From Mesorhizobium sp. C432A (lineage in GTDB: Bacteria; Pseudomonadota; Alphaproteobacteria; Rhizobiales; Rhizobiaceae), in NCBI RefSeq assembly GCF_030323145.1, contig NZ_CP100470.1, positions 4,443,001 to 4,507,000 on the forward strand: 64,000 nt of DNA. The letters are read 5' to 3'. This document shows positions 1 through 9,208 of this stretch, one piece after another. Numbering within the stretch: position 1 is the stretch's first letter; the number at the start of each line of letters is the position of its first letter. A program made the translations under genes and the position numbers. A model generated the notes under the pieces. It did not search any database and had not been told where the DNA came from. It saw only the letters and a program-made list of their open reading frames with translations.

Positions 1-56
1 TCGAGGAACTCATGCTCGCCAAAGAGCATCGACAGATTGGCTGAAAAACGCGGCAT
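1..56 (-). CDS. hyi: hydroxypyruvate isomerase, N-terminal fragment
   Basis: Only the first 18 codons lie in the window; they read MPRFSANLSMLFGEHEFL, matching the conserved start of hydroxypyruvate isomerase (tartronate semialdehyde/hydroxypyruvate interconversion, a TIM-barrel xylose-isomerase-like enzyme). A GAAGGAG ribosome binding site lies just upstream of the ATG. The gene follows gcl on the same strand, as in glyoxylate catabolic operons, with a repeat element in the 168-bp gap. Identity rests on a short fragment but fits the neighbour very well. Confidence 0.82.
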   Translation of the reverse strand, partial: MPRFSANLSMLFGEHEFL

Positions 57-96
57 TCTTTTTCTCCTTCTTCTGCTTGGCCCTAGGCGTGTTGAG

Positions 97-214
97 ATTC
101 AGGTCAGGCAGAGTCGAAAACGGTGACTTTCGAGAACCGGAGCGGAACGTACTTTCTGTACGTGAGCACCGGAAGCGCAGGAAGGCGCCGTTTGCAGGCC
201 TGTCTCACCTGAAT
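97..214. repeat. dispersed palindromic element between gcl and hyi
   Basis: The gap between gcl and hyi is filled by a structured element. Its ends are inverted (ATTCAGGT at 97-104, ACCTGAAT at 207-214), and an inner palindrome ACGTAC-tttct-GTACGT sits at 147-163. Blocks of it (GTCAGGC.GAGTCGAAA, AAGCGCAGGAA, and a GGCCT..CTCA.CTG.ATAT end) recur in the same order at 23049-23115. It has no coding potential and looks like a mesorhizobial intergenic repeat. Because it lies inside the presumed hyi-gcl transcript it could form a strong RNA hairpin. Confidence 0.6.
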
Positions 215-224
215 ATCGGCGCGC

Positions 225-2006
<1,782 letters not shown>

Positions 2007-2160
2007 GTCCAGCCTCCTCAAGATTGTTGGTTGGTTGACAATGCCAGTGTCGTTTTCATTTTTCAATTTTTTCAGAATAATTTTTCATTTCGAGAAAACC
2101 CCTTCTATACACTGATTCCACTGGCTTTTTCGTTTTCCATGAATCCGGCCATCAAAATCG

Positions 2161-2177
2161 ATGAAAAAGTTTTTCAT
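2161..2177. promoter_or_regulatory. perfect palindrome in the gcl/iclR intergenic region, candidate operator
   Basis: ATGAAAAA-g-TTTTTCAT is a perfect 8-bp inverted repeat with a 1-bp centre. It lies 34 bp before the regulator start. A further TTTTTCAT copy at 2081-2088 belongs to an imperfect palindrome (TTTTTC-N5-GAGAAAA). The location between divergent gcl and iclR genes fits an IclR-family operator; binding is inferred. Confidence 0.5.
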
Positions 2178-2210
2178 TGCGATTTCGGCGAAACCGGCGA
2201 CAATGCCGCC

Positions 2211-3029
2211 ATGGAAACCAGCGAAAAACGCCAGCGCGGCCGGCCGCGCGCTTTCAACGGTCCGTCCGAGGCCGGTTCTGTACAGTCGCTGGACCGGGCC
2301 TTGCGCATCCTGGCCATCGTCGCTGAAGGCAGTGGCCTGTCGCTGAGCGAGATTTCGGCGCGTAGCGAGCTCGCGGCGTCCACCGCCTACCGCATGCTGA
2401 CGACGCTGCAGAACCACGGCATGGTCGAGTTCGATACATCGGACCAGCTGTGGTCGATCGGCGTCGAGACCTACCGCATGGGTGCCGCCTTCCTGCGCCG
2501 CCGCAAGCTTGTCGACAGGGCCCGCGTGGTCATGCAGGAATTGATGGAGAAGACCGGTGAAACCGCCAATCTCGGCGTCGCCGAGGACGATTGCGTCGTT
2601 TTCGTCAGCCAGGTCGAGACCCATCAGGCGATCCGCGCCTTCTTCCGTCCGGGCACGCGCAGCTCCTTCCATGCCTCGGGCATCGGCAAGGCGGTGCTGG
2701 CGCAGCTCGAGCCGGAACGCGTCGCCGCCATCCTGCGCAAGTCGGGCCTGCAGCGCTTCACCGACAAGACGCTGTCCGACATTTCGGCGCTGGCCCATGA
2801 CCTGGCTGTCATCAAGCACCGCGGCTGGTCGGTCGACGACGAGGAGCGGCATCCCGGCATGCGCTGCGTGGCCGCCGCCATTTTCAACGAGTTCGGCGAG
2901 CCGATCGGCGGTGTCTCGGTCTCCGGACCGACGGTGCGGGTGACGATGGAGCGGCTGGACGAGATCGGGCCGCTGGTGCGCGACGCCGCCGCTGAGGTGA
3001 CGAGGATGATCGGCGGGTTCCGATTATAA
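2211..3029 (+). CDS. IclR-family transcriptional regulator, probable repressor of gcl operon
   Basis: A 272-residue IclR-type protein: a basic N-terminal tail (KRQRGRPRAF), a winged helix-turn-helix at about residues 25-85 (SLSEISARSELAASTAYRML), then the IclR effector-binding domain (VSQVETHQAIRAFF, ASGIGKAVLA, CVAAAIFNEFGEPIGGVSVSGP). The ATG at 2211 gives the usual family length; an in-frame ATG at 2139 would place the candidate operator inside the coding region and is less likely. It is divergent from gcl, so control of glyoxylate/allantoin use (AllR/GclR-like) is inferred from position. Confidence 0.9.
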   Translation: METSEKRQRGRPRAFNGPSEAGSVQSLDRALRILAIVAEGSGLSLSEISARSELAASTAYRMLTTLQNHGMVEFDTSDQLWSIGVETYRMGAAFLRRRKLVDRARVVMQELMEKTGETANLGVAEDDCVVFVSQVETHQAIRAFFRPGTRSSFHASGIGKAVLAQLEPERVAAILRKSGLQRFTDKTLSDISALAHDLAVIKHRGWSVDDEERHPGMRCVAAAIFNEFGEPIGGVSVSGPTVRVTMERLDEIGPLVRDAAAEVTRMIGGFRL

Positions 3030-3439
3030 TGCGGAGAACGCTTCAGCTTTTGCTCGCCGCTTCACTGTGCGGATGCGTGGCGACGGCGCCCGAGCCCGCC
3101 CCTGTCTCCCAGCAAGTCAGCGAGATTCCGATCTCGCTCGCTTTGGAGGAGACAATCACGATCGGCATTCGCCAGCATTTGCAGGATCCTGTATCCGCCA
3201 AATTCGGGACGATGCGTGCCGGCGAGCGAACGCTCGACGGCCGCCGCGAAATCCTGGTCTGCGGCCATGTCGCTGCAAAGACGTCGTCCGGTGGTCATAC
3301 AACAGGCCAACCGTTCGCCGCCAAGATCTATCCGGATGAAGGAAGCAGCTTCGAACTCATCGCCATGGGCGATCAATCGCAGAATGCGAGTGTTGCCCGC
3401 ATCTGCCGTGCAGCGGGATTGCCGATCTCCGAACCGTAG
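3029..3439 (+). CDS. small secreted lipoprotein, function unknown
   Basis: A 136-residue protein whose ATG overlaps the regulator's TAA stop by one base, suggesting translational coupling. The N-terminus is a lipoprotein signal (MRRTLQLLLAASLCGCVATA) with a lipobox ending at Cys14 or Cys16. The mature part contains ..QHLQDPVSAKFGTMRAGE.. and VCGHVAAKTSSGGHTTGQPF, a pattern I associate with rhizobial conserved hypothetical lipoproteins; no enzymatic motif is visible. It ends in a bidirectional terminator shared with the convergent BA14K gene. Confidence 0.7.
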   Translation: MRRTLQLLLAASLCGCVATAPEPAPVSQQVSEIPISLALEETITIGIRQHLQDPVSAKFGTMRAGERTLDGRREILVCGHVAAKTSSGGHTTGQPFAAKIYPDEGSSFELIAMGDQSQNASVARICRAAGLPISEP

Positions 3440-3464
3440 CCCGCACCGCGGCGCGCTCAAATCA

Positions 3465-3497
3465 GGAAGGAGGGGCTGCGTACAGCCCCTCCTTTCC
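3465..3497. terminator. bidirectional hairpin terminator
   Basis: A 14-bp stem with one bulge (GGAAGGAGGGGCTG / CAGCCCCTCCTTTCC, loop cgta) lies between the convergent lipoprotein and BA14K genes. No long T run follows on either strand, so strength is uncertain. Confidence 0.6.
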
Positions 3498-3515
3498 GTG
3501 TGGGGGTGCCTCCTC

Positions 3516-3824
3516 TTAAAGGCGGCAATAGTGGCGGTAGCCGTCATAGCCGACATAGGTGTCGGAGTACGGATCGTAACTGGCGTAGCGGTTGGCGCAG
3601 CGGCGGACGTGCCAGGAGCCACCCTCGTCGTCGACATAGACGGTGCGGGGCTGCTGGTTGAGCAGGCTGCCGAGCACGAACCCGCCGACGCCGGCGGCGA
3701 TGCCGATGCCGATTTCGCGGTTGTGGTGATGGCTGTGGGCGGCCGACGGCTGGACGGTGCCGACCAGCGAGGTGGCGGCGACGGTGCTGGCGATGAGGGC
3801 AGAAGCGATTTTGCGCGTGAACAT
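3516..3824 (-). CDS. BA14K-family secreted protein
   Basis: A 102-residue protein starting at the ATG at 3824, preceded by AAGGAGATCGTC. It has a signal peptide (MFTRKIASALIASTVAATSLVG) cleaved near SAAHS, a short His run (HSHHHN), a Gly-rich hydrophobic segment (GIGIAAGVGGFVLGSLL), and the diagnostic C-terminal BA14K motif CANRYASYDPYSDTYVGYDG ending RHYCRL. BA14K proteins are Brucella/rhizobial surface or periplasmic proteins linked to lectin-like immunoreactivity; the role here is not known. The N-terminus and leader resemble the His-rich gene just upstream on the same strand. Confidence 0.85.
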   Translation of the reverse strand: MFTRKIASALIASTVAATSLVGTVQPSAAHSHHHNREIGIGIAAGVGGFVLGSLLNQQPRTVYVDDEGGSWHVRRCANRYASYDPYSDTYVGYDGYRHYCRL

Positions 3825-3847
3825 GACGATCTCCTTGTTTCGTTGCG

Positions 3848-3868
3848 AGAGGCGATCCATCCGCCTCT
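3848..3868 (-). promoter_or_regulatory. leader palindrome shared with the His-rich gene
   Basis: AGAGGCG-N7-CGCCTCT lies just upstream of the BA14K ribosome binding site. The same palindrome stands in the same place before the His-rich gene (4269-4286), and both genes have TTCGAACCTTT farther upstream. It could be an mRNA hairpin or an operator; the conservation in two separate genes is the evidence. Confidence 0.5.
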
Positions 3869-3979
3869 TGATCATCTGTCGTTTCGGCGCGGAAAAAGGT
3901 TCGAAAGAAATTTTGGATTTTCTTGAAGGCTGGAATCAGCCGATGGAAACCATGATCTGATCGATCGAGAGCTCAACGC

Positions 3980-4005
3980 AAAAAAGGGCGGCTGAAGCCG
4001 CCCTT
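3980..4005 (-). terminator. intrinsic terminator of the His-rich gene
   Basis: On the minus strand AAGGGCGGC-TTCA-GCCGCCCTT is followed by further T residues (TTTTTTG counting the end of the stem), 22 bp past the stop codon of the His-rich gene. This is a textbook rho-independent terminator. Confidence 0.8.
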
Positions 4006-4027
4006 TCCGCGAGGCAGGTCGTCTCGC

Positions 4028-4252
4028 TCAAAGGAAGATGATCACCTTCCCGTGGTGATGATGATGCTTGTGGTGATGATGCTTGTGGTGATGATGCTTG
4101 TGGTGATGGTTCCACCACCACCAGGGCTTGTCGTGGTGCTTGTGATGGTGGTGATGATGGCCGTGAGCGGAGGACGACTGGACGGTACCGGCGAGCGCGC
4201 CGTTGGCGAGGAAGATGGCGACCAGGCCCGAAGTAAGAATGCGCTTCAACAT
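4028..4252 (-). CDS. small secreted histidine-rich protein
   Basis: A 74-residue protein; the ATG at 4252 follows GGAGATCATC. A signal peptide (MLKRILTSGLVAIFLANGALAG) is followed by GTVQSSSAHG, nearly identical to the neighbouring BA14K protein's GTVQPSAAHS. The mature chain is almost only His, Lys and Trp: HHHHHHKHHDKPWWWW, then HHHKH units repeated, ending HGKVIIFL. The repeats correspond to 15-bp direct DNA repeats at about 4051-4110. Metal (Zn, Ni, Cu) binding in the periplasm or at the surface is likely from composition only. It lacks the BA14K C-terminal motif. Its own terminator and the leader palindrome support a real gene. Confidence 0.75.
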   Translation of the reverse strand: MLKRILTSGLVAIFLANGALAGTVQSSSAHGHHHHHHKHHDKPWWWWNHHHKHHHHKHHHHKHHHHHGKVIIFL

Positions 4253-4268
4253 GATGATCTCCTTGATC

Positions 4269-4286
4269 GAGGCGATCATTCGCCTC
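4269..4286 (-). promoter_or_regulatory. leader palindrome of the His-rich gene
   Basis: GAGGCGA-N4-TCGCCTC immediately precedes the ribosome binding site, in the same arrangement as at 3848-3868. A TTCGAACCTTT block at about 4314-4324 (minus strand) is also shared with the BA14K upstream region. Confidence 0.5.
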
Positions 4287-4380
4287 TGGAGATCAGTTGC
4301 GGTGACGTGGTGAAAGGTTCGAAGGCTTTGGGTGAATTGTGAATAGTCAATGGTCCGAAAGGCGTTTGCCCATTCACCAT

Positions 4381-4548
4381 TCATCCCATCCCAGTCACAT
4401 GCCGCAGCCAAAACGCCATCGCGATAAAACCGACGATGGCGGCGATGCCGGTCCAGTCGATATTGGCGGCCTTCACGTCCCTGATGAGCTTCACCGCAAG
4501 CAGCCAGGCAATGACGACAAGCGGCAGGATGATGACAAGTCTGATCAT
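4381..4548 (-). CDS. small two-helix membrane protein, unknown
   Basis: A 55-residue protein MIRLVIILPLVVIAWLLAVK...IDWTGIAAIVGFIAMAFWLRHVTGMG with two predicted transmembrane helices (about residues 2-19 and 31-48) joined by a charged loop. The ATG at 4548 has only a weak GGGGTG upstream; an in-frame ATG at 4599 would add a polar leader. I do not recognise the family. Regular hydrophobic pattern and lack of any overlapping gene support it being real. Confidence 0.5.
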   Translation of the reverse strand: MIRLVIILPLVVIAWLLAVKLIRDVKAANIDWTGIAAIVGFIAMAFWLRHVTGMG

Positions 4549-4664
4549 GCGACACCCCGTTCGATGCGTTTGCACCTGAGAGATATGTAGGGATCGCATT
4601 GGCGGTTTTCAGCATGGCGGCCCGCCCACCTCGGCGGCGTCCATCAGCGATCGAAAACGGAGTT

Positions 4665-4692
4665 TTGTCTTTACTGGCGCACCAAATATGCT
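4665..4692 (+). promoter_or_regulatory. sigma-70-like promoter of tRNA-Thr
   Basis: TTGTCT, a 16-bp spacer, and TATGCT end 14 bp before the mature tRNA. The position and spacing fit a housekeeping promoter for the tRNA. Confidence 0.6.
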
Positions 4693-4706
4693 AACCGGAG
4701 CGCCGT

Positions 4707-4782
4707 GCCCTTGTAGCTCAGCTGGTAGAGCAGCGGTTTTGTAAACCGAAGGTCGGCGGTTCGATTCCGTCCGGGGGCACCA
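4707..4782 (+). tRNA. tRNA-Thr (anticodon UGU)
   Basis: A 76-nt cloverleaf with encoded CCA. The acceptor stem GCCCTTG pairs with CGGGGGC (two G-U pairs), the D stem is GCTC/GAGC, the anticodon stem closes a TT-TGT-AA loop giving anticodon UGU (Thr), and the T arm is GGCGG-TTCGATT-CCGTC. The first anticodon-stem pair (27-43) is a G-A mismatch; everything else is standard. No integrase or attachment-site duplication is visible beside it. Confidence 0.95.
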
Positions 4783-4783
4783 C

Positions 4784-4814
4784 CCCTTCGCTCTTCGAGC
4801 TTCGGGTGGCAGGC
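4784..4814. repeat. 31-bp dispersed repeat, copy 1
   Basis: The sequence beginning CCCTTCGCTCTTCGAGC and ending GGTGGCAGGC is identical over 31 bp to 62890-62920. It contains the small palindrome GCTC-TTC-GAGC. This copy abuts the tRNA-Thr CCA end; the other copy overlaps the start of a DUF1697 gene. Confidence 0.85.
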
Positions 4815-4909
4815 CACCCAAAGCTCGTTAGACGAAGGAGGACTGCCGACGGTTCTATTCGGCGGAGCTGGCAGCACGACATCAGGCCAACTCGCAGCCG
4901 TCGGACCTT

Positions 4910-5461
4910 CTAGGAAAATGTCGCGGCCTGTATGGCCGCCGTATCGCCGAACGTGTTTCTCACCCTGACCGACCTGTATACATAGGCGGCCCAGATCCCT
5001 GTGACTATGAAGGATGCCAAAGGTGTAACCAGAGCCCCTCCGGCAAGCAAACGGTTTACCGGGACACCAAGCACAATCGATATCCAAACTGCGTCCAGTA
5101 TGAACAAGAGAGGGATCGCAAACCACAGACATATGAACAGCTGCGGGAAGCGGTGGCTTCGCCGCAGCATCGAAACAAGCACGACCAGCTGAAGCACCAG
5201 AAATGCCAGATTGAGGGCTGCCTCGCCATAGATGGCCAAGGCCCCGTTGGGCACTGTAACAAGCTGTTGGTAGGTTTTGACCAGACTGGCCATATCGACA
5301 AGTGTGCGCAACGGCGAAAGGGACAGACTGATCGCCAGCAGGATCAGGCAGCCGCCGAACCCCACGAGGTCATCTGGGCTCTGTGAGGATTTGCGCGACG
5401 ACCGGACGGCGAAGAAAACCGGCACACCAATCAGCAACAGAAGTATCAGCCAATGCCACAT
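4910..5461 (-). CDS. DUF2569-family membrane protein
   Basis: A 183-residue integral membrane protein. After an N-terminal helix (WHWLILLLLIGVPVFF) and a polar Ser/Arg stretch comes the DUF2569 signature GFGGCLILLAISLSLSPLRTL, then three more helices (ALNLAFLVLQLVVLV, LFICLWFAIPLLFILDAVW, LVTPLASFIVTGIWAAYVY). The family has no assigned function. It stands alone between tRNA-Thr and the TetR cluster. Start at the ATG at 5461. Confidence 0.75.
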   Translation of the reverse strand: MWHWLILLLLIGVPVFFAVRSSRKSSQSPDDLVGFGGCLILLAISLSLSPLRTLVDMASLVKTYQQLVTVPNGALAIYGEAALNLAFLVLQLVVLVSMLRRSHRFPQLFICLWFAIPLLFILDAVWISIVLGVPVNRLLAGGALVTPLASFIVTGIWAAYVYRSVRVRNTFGDTAAIQAATFS

Positions 5462-5604
5462 CTACCCACCCTCGAATGCATCCTTAGGTTGTTTAAATCG
5501 CACCTCTGGATTGTGCAAGCATTTTTACAGAGATCAAGGCATCGTAGAGATTTTCGGGTTTAGGTTTGCAGAGGACGCTTTCCGTCGCTCGCAATGGCCG
5601 CATC

Positions 5605-6294
5605 TCACCCCAAGTCAAAATGCCGCGGAAAGGCCTGGTGCAGCAGGAGCAGCATGGTCTTGCGCAGCACGTCGGTGTCGCGGCTGGACGGGTTGAGATG
5701 GTCCCAATACCAGGCGCCGTGAACCAGATAATTCAGGCTCTCCGACAGCGTGTCTATGTCGACGCCGGTGTAACCGCCGCTGCGCGAAATCTCGATCAGC
5801 AGTTCGCGCGCTTCGGCCGTGTAGGCGAGATCGCTGGGCAGGCCTATCTCGTTGTAGAGCTGCATGCTCTTGCGGTCGCTGGAGAACACGACGAAGACCG
5901 ACACCCAATTCGGATGCTGGCGGGCAAAGCGTTGCGCGCAATCGACCGCGCCCAAGACCCGCTCGACCGGCGACAGGCCGGGCGCCCGCACCAGCGTCAG
6001 CCACAGCGCGTCATATTGGTCGCTGAGATATTGCAGGACGGCCCGGAACAGGTTCTCCTTGCTGCGAAAATGAAAGACCACCAGTGCGTTGGACGAGCCG
6101 ACATGCCCGGCAATGCGCTGCATGGTGACGCTGGCCAGCCCCTCCTCCGCGATGAGCTCGATGGTGGCGTCGATGATGCGCTGGACGCTCGCTTCGCCGC
6201 GCTCGCGCCGGCGGTCCTTGGGCGCGGCGTCGTTCGTCGCACCCTTGGCCGCCTTGCTTTTTCCCGCATCCGGAGTGGCTATGCGTTGCGCCAT
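5605..6294 (-). CDS. TetR-family transcriptional regulator
   Basis: A 229-residue protein. A basic low-complexity lead (KSKAAKGATNDAAPKDRRRERGE) precedes the TetR_N helix-turn-helix (ERGEASVQRIIDATIELI ... SVTMQRIAGHVGSSNALVVFHFRSKENLF). The C-terminal ligand domain ends LLLLHQAFPRHFDLG and resembles the BetI-like group. The ATG at 6294 has GGAAAGG upstream; an ATG at 6327 is possible. It lies downstream of and co-directional with the amidase and PotD-like genes, so it probably controls that cluster. Confidence 0.85.
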   Translation of the reverse strand: MAQRIATPDAGKSKAAKGATNDAAPKDRRRERGEASVQRIIDATIELIAEEGLASVTMQRIAGHVGSSNALVVFHFRSKENLFRAVLQYLSDQYDALWLTLVRAPGLSPVERVLGAVDCAQRFARQHPNWVSVFVVFSSDRKSMQLYNEIGLPSDLAYTAEARELLIEISRSGGYTGVDIDTLSESLNYLVHGAWYWDHLNPSSRDTDVLRKTMLLLLHQAFPRHFDLG

Positions 6295-6363
6295 TGTCGT
6301 CAGGCCTTTCCCCGGCGGCCGAAACATCCCGCCGCTGCCTTGGCATGCCGGCGCCCTGCGGAC

Positions 6364-7791
6364 TCACAGCGCCGGGCGTGTCCCGGCATTCGTGTACCAC
6401 TGACCACGAGCCGTCTCATAGGCCATACCCGCCCGGAACACGTCAGCGTCGCTATAGGTGCGGCCGACAATCTGGATGCCTGTCGGCACGCCGTTGGCGG
6501 CGCGGCCCGACGGGATCGACAGAACCGGGCAGCGGCTCAGCATGTTGAACGGCGTCGTCATCACCCAGCCCAGCGACGGGTTCACCTCTCGTCCATTGAT
6601 CTCGACCTTGCCTTTGGTCTGATCGAATTCCGCCGGCACTGCGGGAAGCGCATTGGTCGGGCAGATCAGCACATCGTATTTTTCCAGCAACGGCCCCAGC
6701 GTCTGGTACATCCTGGCCGCCACGTCCAACGTTGCGACAAAGTCCGTGGCCTTCGACTTCTGGCCGTCCTGCGCAAACTGCCTGGCATAGCTGGTCATGT
6801 CCTTGCCGTGCTTGGCGAGCAGCGGCGACAGCGAGGCGCCGAAGAGATGTTCGAGATAGGCCATGCCGGCCTTGAGCACCTCGTCGCCCCAGCCGAGGTC
6901 CACCTCCTCGACGGTGGCGCCGAGCGAGCGGAACACATCGCAGGCAGCGAGCGTGTTCTTGCGCACGTACGCATCCACCTCGAAGGACCCGAGATCCATG
7001 GAGAATGCGATCTTCCAACCCTTGATCGGCTTGTAGTCGAGCGGCAGGCGCAGTTTCGGGCGCAGCGTGGCGATGTCGAGCGGGCTCGGCCCGGCCATGA
7101 CGTTCTGCAGCAGGATCGCATCCCCGACGTTTCGGGCCAAGGGCCCGGTGTGGCAGTAGAAATCGAGATTGAACGGCGGCTCATCGGGATTGCGGCCGTA
7201 AGGCGGCTTGAAACCGACCAGGCCGCAGGCCGAGGCAGGGATGCGGATTGAGCCCGCTATGTCCGAGCCGGTTGCGATCGACGACGTGCCGGAGGCCAGC
7301 GTTGCCGCCGAACCGCCCGACGAACCGCCCGGCGTGAAATCCGGGTTCCAGGGGTTGCGCGTGACGCCCCAGCGCTTCGACCAGGTATAACCGGCGCAGC
7401 TGAATTCGGGCGTCGCGGTGCGGGCGTGGACGATGCCGCCGGCCTTCATGACACGCTCGTTCATGGTCGAGGTATGGCCGCCAATGGCGTCCCCGGACAG
7501 CAGCGAGCCATGCGAGGTCGGCTTGCCCTTGATGTAGCTCTCGTCCTTGATGCCGATCGGCAGGCCCTCGAGCGCGCCGGTTCTGGCGCCCTTGGTGTAT
7601 TTCGCCTCGGCTTTTCCGGCGAGAGCCATCGCCTCGTCGAAATGCGTGAAGGTAAGGCAATTGATCGTCGCCTTGGTCGCCTCGGCGCGGCGGATGGTGG
7701 CCTGCATCAGTTCCACAGGCGACAGTTTCTTCGCCTTGAACAGCCGCAACGCCTCGCTGGCCGGCATGTAGCAAAGGTCGAGATCGGACAT
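6364..7791 (-). CDS. amidase (amidase signature family)
   Basis: A 475-residue amidase-signature enzyme hydrolysing a carboxamide by a Ser-cisSer-Lys triad. Visible elements: PIGIKDESYIKG (catalytic Lys), PGGSSGGSAATLASG, and GSDIAGSIRIPASACGLVGFKP carrying the two Ser. Length fits the family. It is not GatA: the GatA-specific context is absent and gatB lies elsewhere at 46.6 kb. The ATG at 7791 follows GGGAGATTTTCG. It lies 97 bp downstream of a polyamine-type binding protein gene, so the substrate may be an amide imported by that system. Cytosolic; no signal peptide. Confidence 0.9.
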   Translation of the reverse strand: MSDLDLCYMPASEALRLFKAKKLSPVELMQATIRRAEATKATINCLTFTHFDEAMALAGKAEAKYTKGARTGALEGLPIGIKDESYIKGKPTSHGSLLSGDAIGGHTSTMNERVMKAGGIVHARTATPEFSCAGYTWSKRWGVTRNPWNPDFTPGGSSGGSAATLASGTSSIATGSDIAGSIRIPASACGLVGFKPPYGRNPDEPPFNLDFYCHTGPLARNVGDAILLQNVMAGPSPLDIATLRPKLRLPLDYKPIKGWKIAFSMDLGSFEVDAYVRKNTLAACDVFRSLGATVEEVDLGWGDEVLKAGMAYLEHLFGASLSPLLAKHGKDMTSYARQFAQDGQKSKATDFVATLDVAARMYQTLGPLLEKYDVLICPTNALPAVPAEFDQTKGKVEINGREVNPSLGWVMTTPFNMLSRCPVLSIPSGRAANGVPTGIQIVGRTYSDADVFRAGMAYETARGQWYTNAGTRPAL

Positions 7792-7888
7792 CGAAAATCT
7801 CCCGCGGCGGCTTTACGGCATCTGGCATTGGGGATGGCCGAGCCGCGATGCGCAGCCCGATGTTGGTCAGCTTCGGCCGGCGGCGCTG

Positions 7889-8923
7889 CTATTTCTGCAG
7901 ATCGGTCCAGATCCTGGTGTAGAGCGCCTGGACGTCGGCGGGACAGGCCGGCATGAATTGGCCCTTGTCGGCAAATTCGGCCGGAACATCCACTTCGGGC
8001 GCGCCCTTCATATCGGCCGGCAGGAAGGGCTCGGAGCCCTTGATGCCATTGGCGTAGTGCGCGAAGGCCGAGATCATCGCTGCATTCCTGGGGTCCATGA
8101 TGAAATTCTGGAAGAGCTTGGCGTTCTCGACGTTCTTGGCATCCTTGAGCACCGCGACATTGTCCATCCAGATTGGAAAGCCCTCCTTGGGATAGCCGTA
8201 GACGATCTTGTCGTTCTCCAGCCGCTCGCGCAGCGATATGCCGTTCCAGTTGACGCCGGCGGCAATGTCGCCCCTGCCGAGACCGTCAACGGCAGCGTAA
8301 TCGAGCGACAGCCATTTCGCTTTCGCCTCGATGAGCTTGTCATGCACCTTCTTCAAAAGCACCTTGTCGTCGGTGCAGTACTTGCCACCCTCATAGGCGA
8401 TGGCGAGGAACATGATGTCTCCCATTTCGGGCACGACATTGATCTTGCCCACGAGTTCCGGCGGCGGATCGAGGAAAATCGCCGAGGTGTTCGGATCGCC
8501 CGCATAGACCGATTTGTTGACCGAGATGCCGGTCGTGCCCCATTGCCACGGCACCGAATATTTGCGGCCGGGGTCGAACGGCACGTCGACCCATCTCGGA
8601 TCGACGTTTCTAAAGTTCTCCATCGTGTTGGGATCGGTTTCCAAGAGCAGGCCTTCGCTGATCCAGATCGGCATCACGCTGGCCGAGGGCACGACGATGT
8701 CATAGCCGGAAGCGCCCTGGCGGACCTTGGCCAGAGCCGTATCGTTGGAGTCGTAGTCGGTGACGGTAACCTTGACCTTGTAGGTTTCCTCGAACTTCTT
8801 GATCAGGTCCGGGCTGGTGTAGTTGCCCCAATTGTAGATTTGGAGTTCGCCCTCGGCGCGGGCAATGCCGGTCATCGCCAGCAGCGACAGGCCGAGCGCC
8901 GTGGCGGTCGATTTCAACTGCAT
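7889..8923 (-). CDS. PotD/PotF-like periplasmic binding protein of an ABC transporter
   Basis: A 344-residue extracellular solute-binding protein. The ATG at 8923 follows GGGAGACACAAGC and starts a signal peptide ([23 protein letters not shown]). The mature N-terminus [21 protein letters not shown] is the typical polyamine-binding (PotD/PotF) opening; [10 protein letters not shown] and [10 protein letters not shown] are further family motifs. No permease or ATPase genes are present in the window, so the partner transporter is elsewhere or downstream genes are missing. The transcript probably continues into the amidase and TetR genes. The ligand is inferred as a polyamine or related cation. 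Confidence 0.88.
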   Translation of the reverse strand: MQLKSTATALGLSLLAMTGIARAEGELQIYNWGNYTSPDLIKKFEETYKVKVTVTDYDSNDTALAKVRQGASGYDIVVPSASVMPIWISEGLLLETDPNTMENFRNVDPRWVDVPFDPGRKYSVPWQWGTTGISVNKSVYAGDPNTSAIFLDPPPELVGKINVVPEMGDIMFLAIAYEGGKYCTDDKVLLKKVHDKLIEAKAKWLSLDYAAVDGLGRGDIAAGVNWNGISLRERLENDKIVYGYPKEGFPIWMDNVAVLKDAKNVENAKLFQNFIMDPRNAAMISAFAHYANGIKGSEPFLPADMKGAPEVDVPAEFADKGQFMPACPADVQALYTRIWTDLQK

Positions 8924-9208
8924 GCTTGTGTCTCCCATTGTTGGGACCGGCGGGATTGCGCCTCGAGTCCCTAAGTTCCCTTCGTCCTGGTGATCATTCA
9001 CCGGCGAATGCCGGCTGACCAACTCGGTATCTCGGGCAACGGTATTAATTACTAAACATACAGTCAATATCTTTTAGCGACACAACTGCATCATCGGCAC
9101 CGGCAGTGCGCCGGCGAAGCCGACATGATATGGTCAAGGTTGGGCCATTGATGAATTGGGGCAAGCCGTGGCGTGAGCGCCGCAGCCTGCAGGGCTTGGA
9201 TCACGGTC

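Noticed and set aside
4707..4814. Integration site at tRNA-Thr
   Set aside because: The 31-bp repeat beside the tRNA does not copy the tRNA 3' end, and no integrase or phage gene is nearby.
4671..5132. 153-codon open frame across tRNA-Thr and the DUF2569 gene
   Set aside because: It runs through the tRNA and the 31-bp repeat; the apparent similarity to the DUF1697 N-terminus comes only from that repeat.
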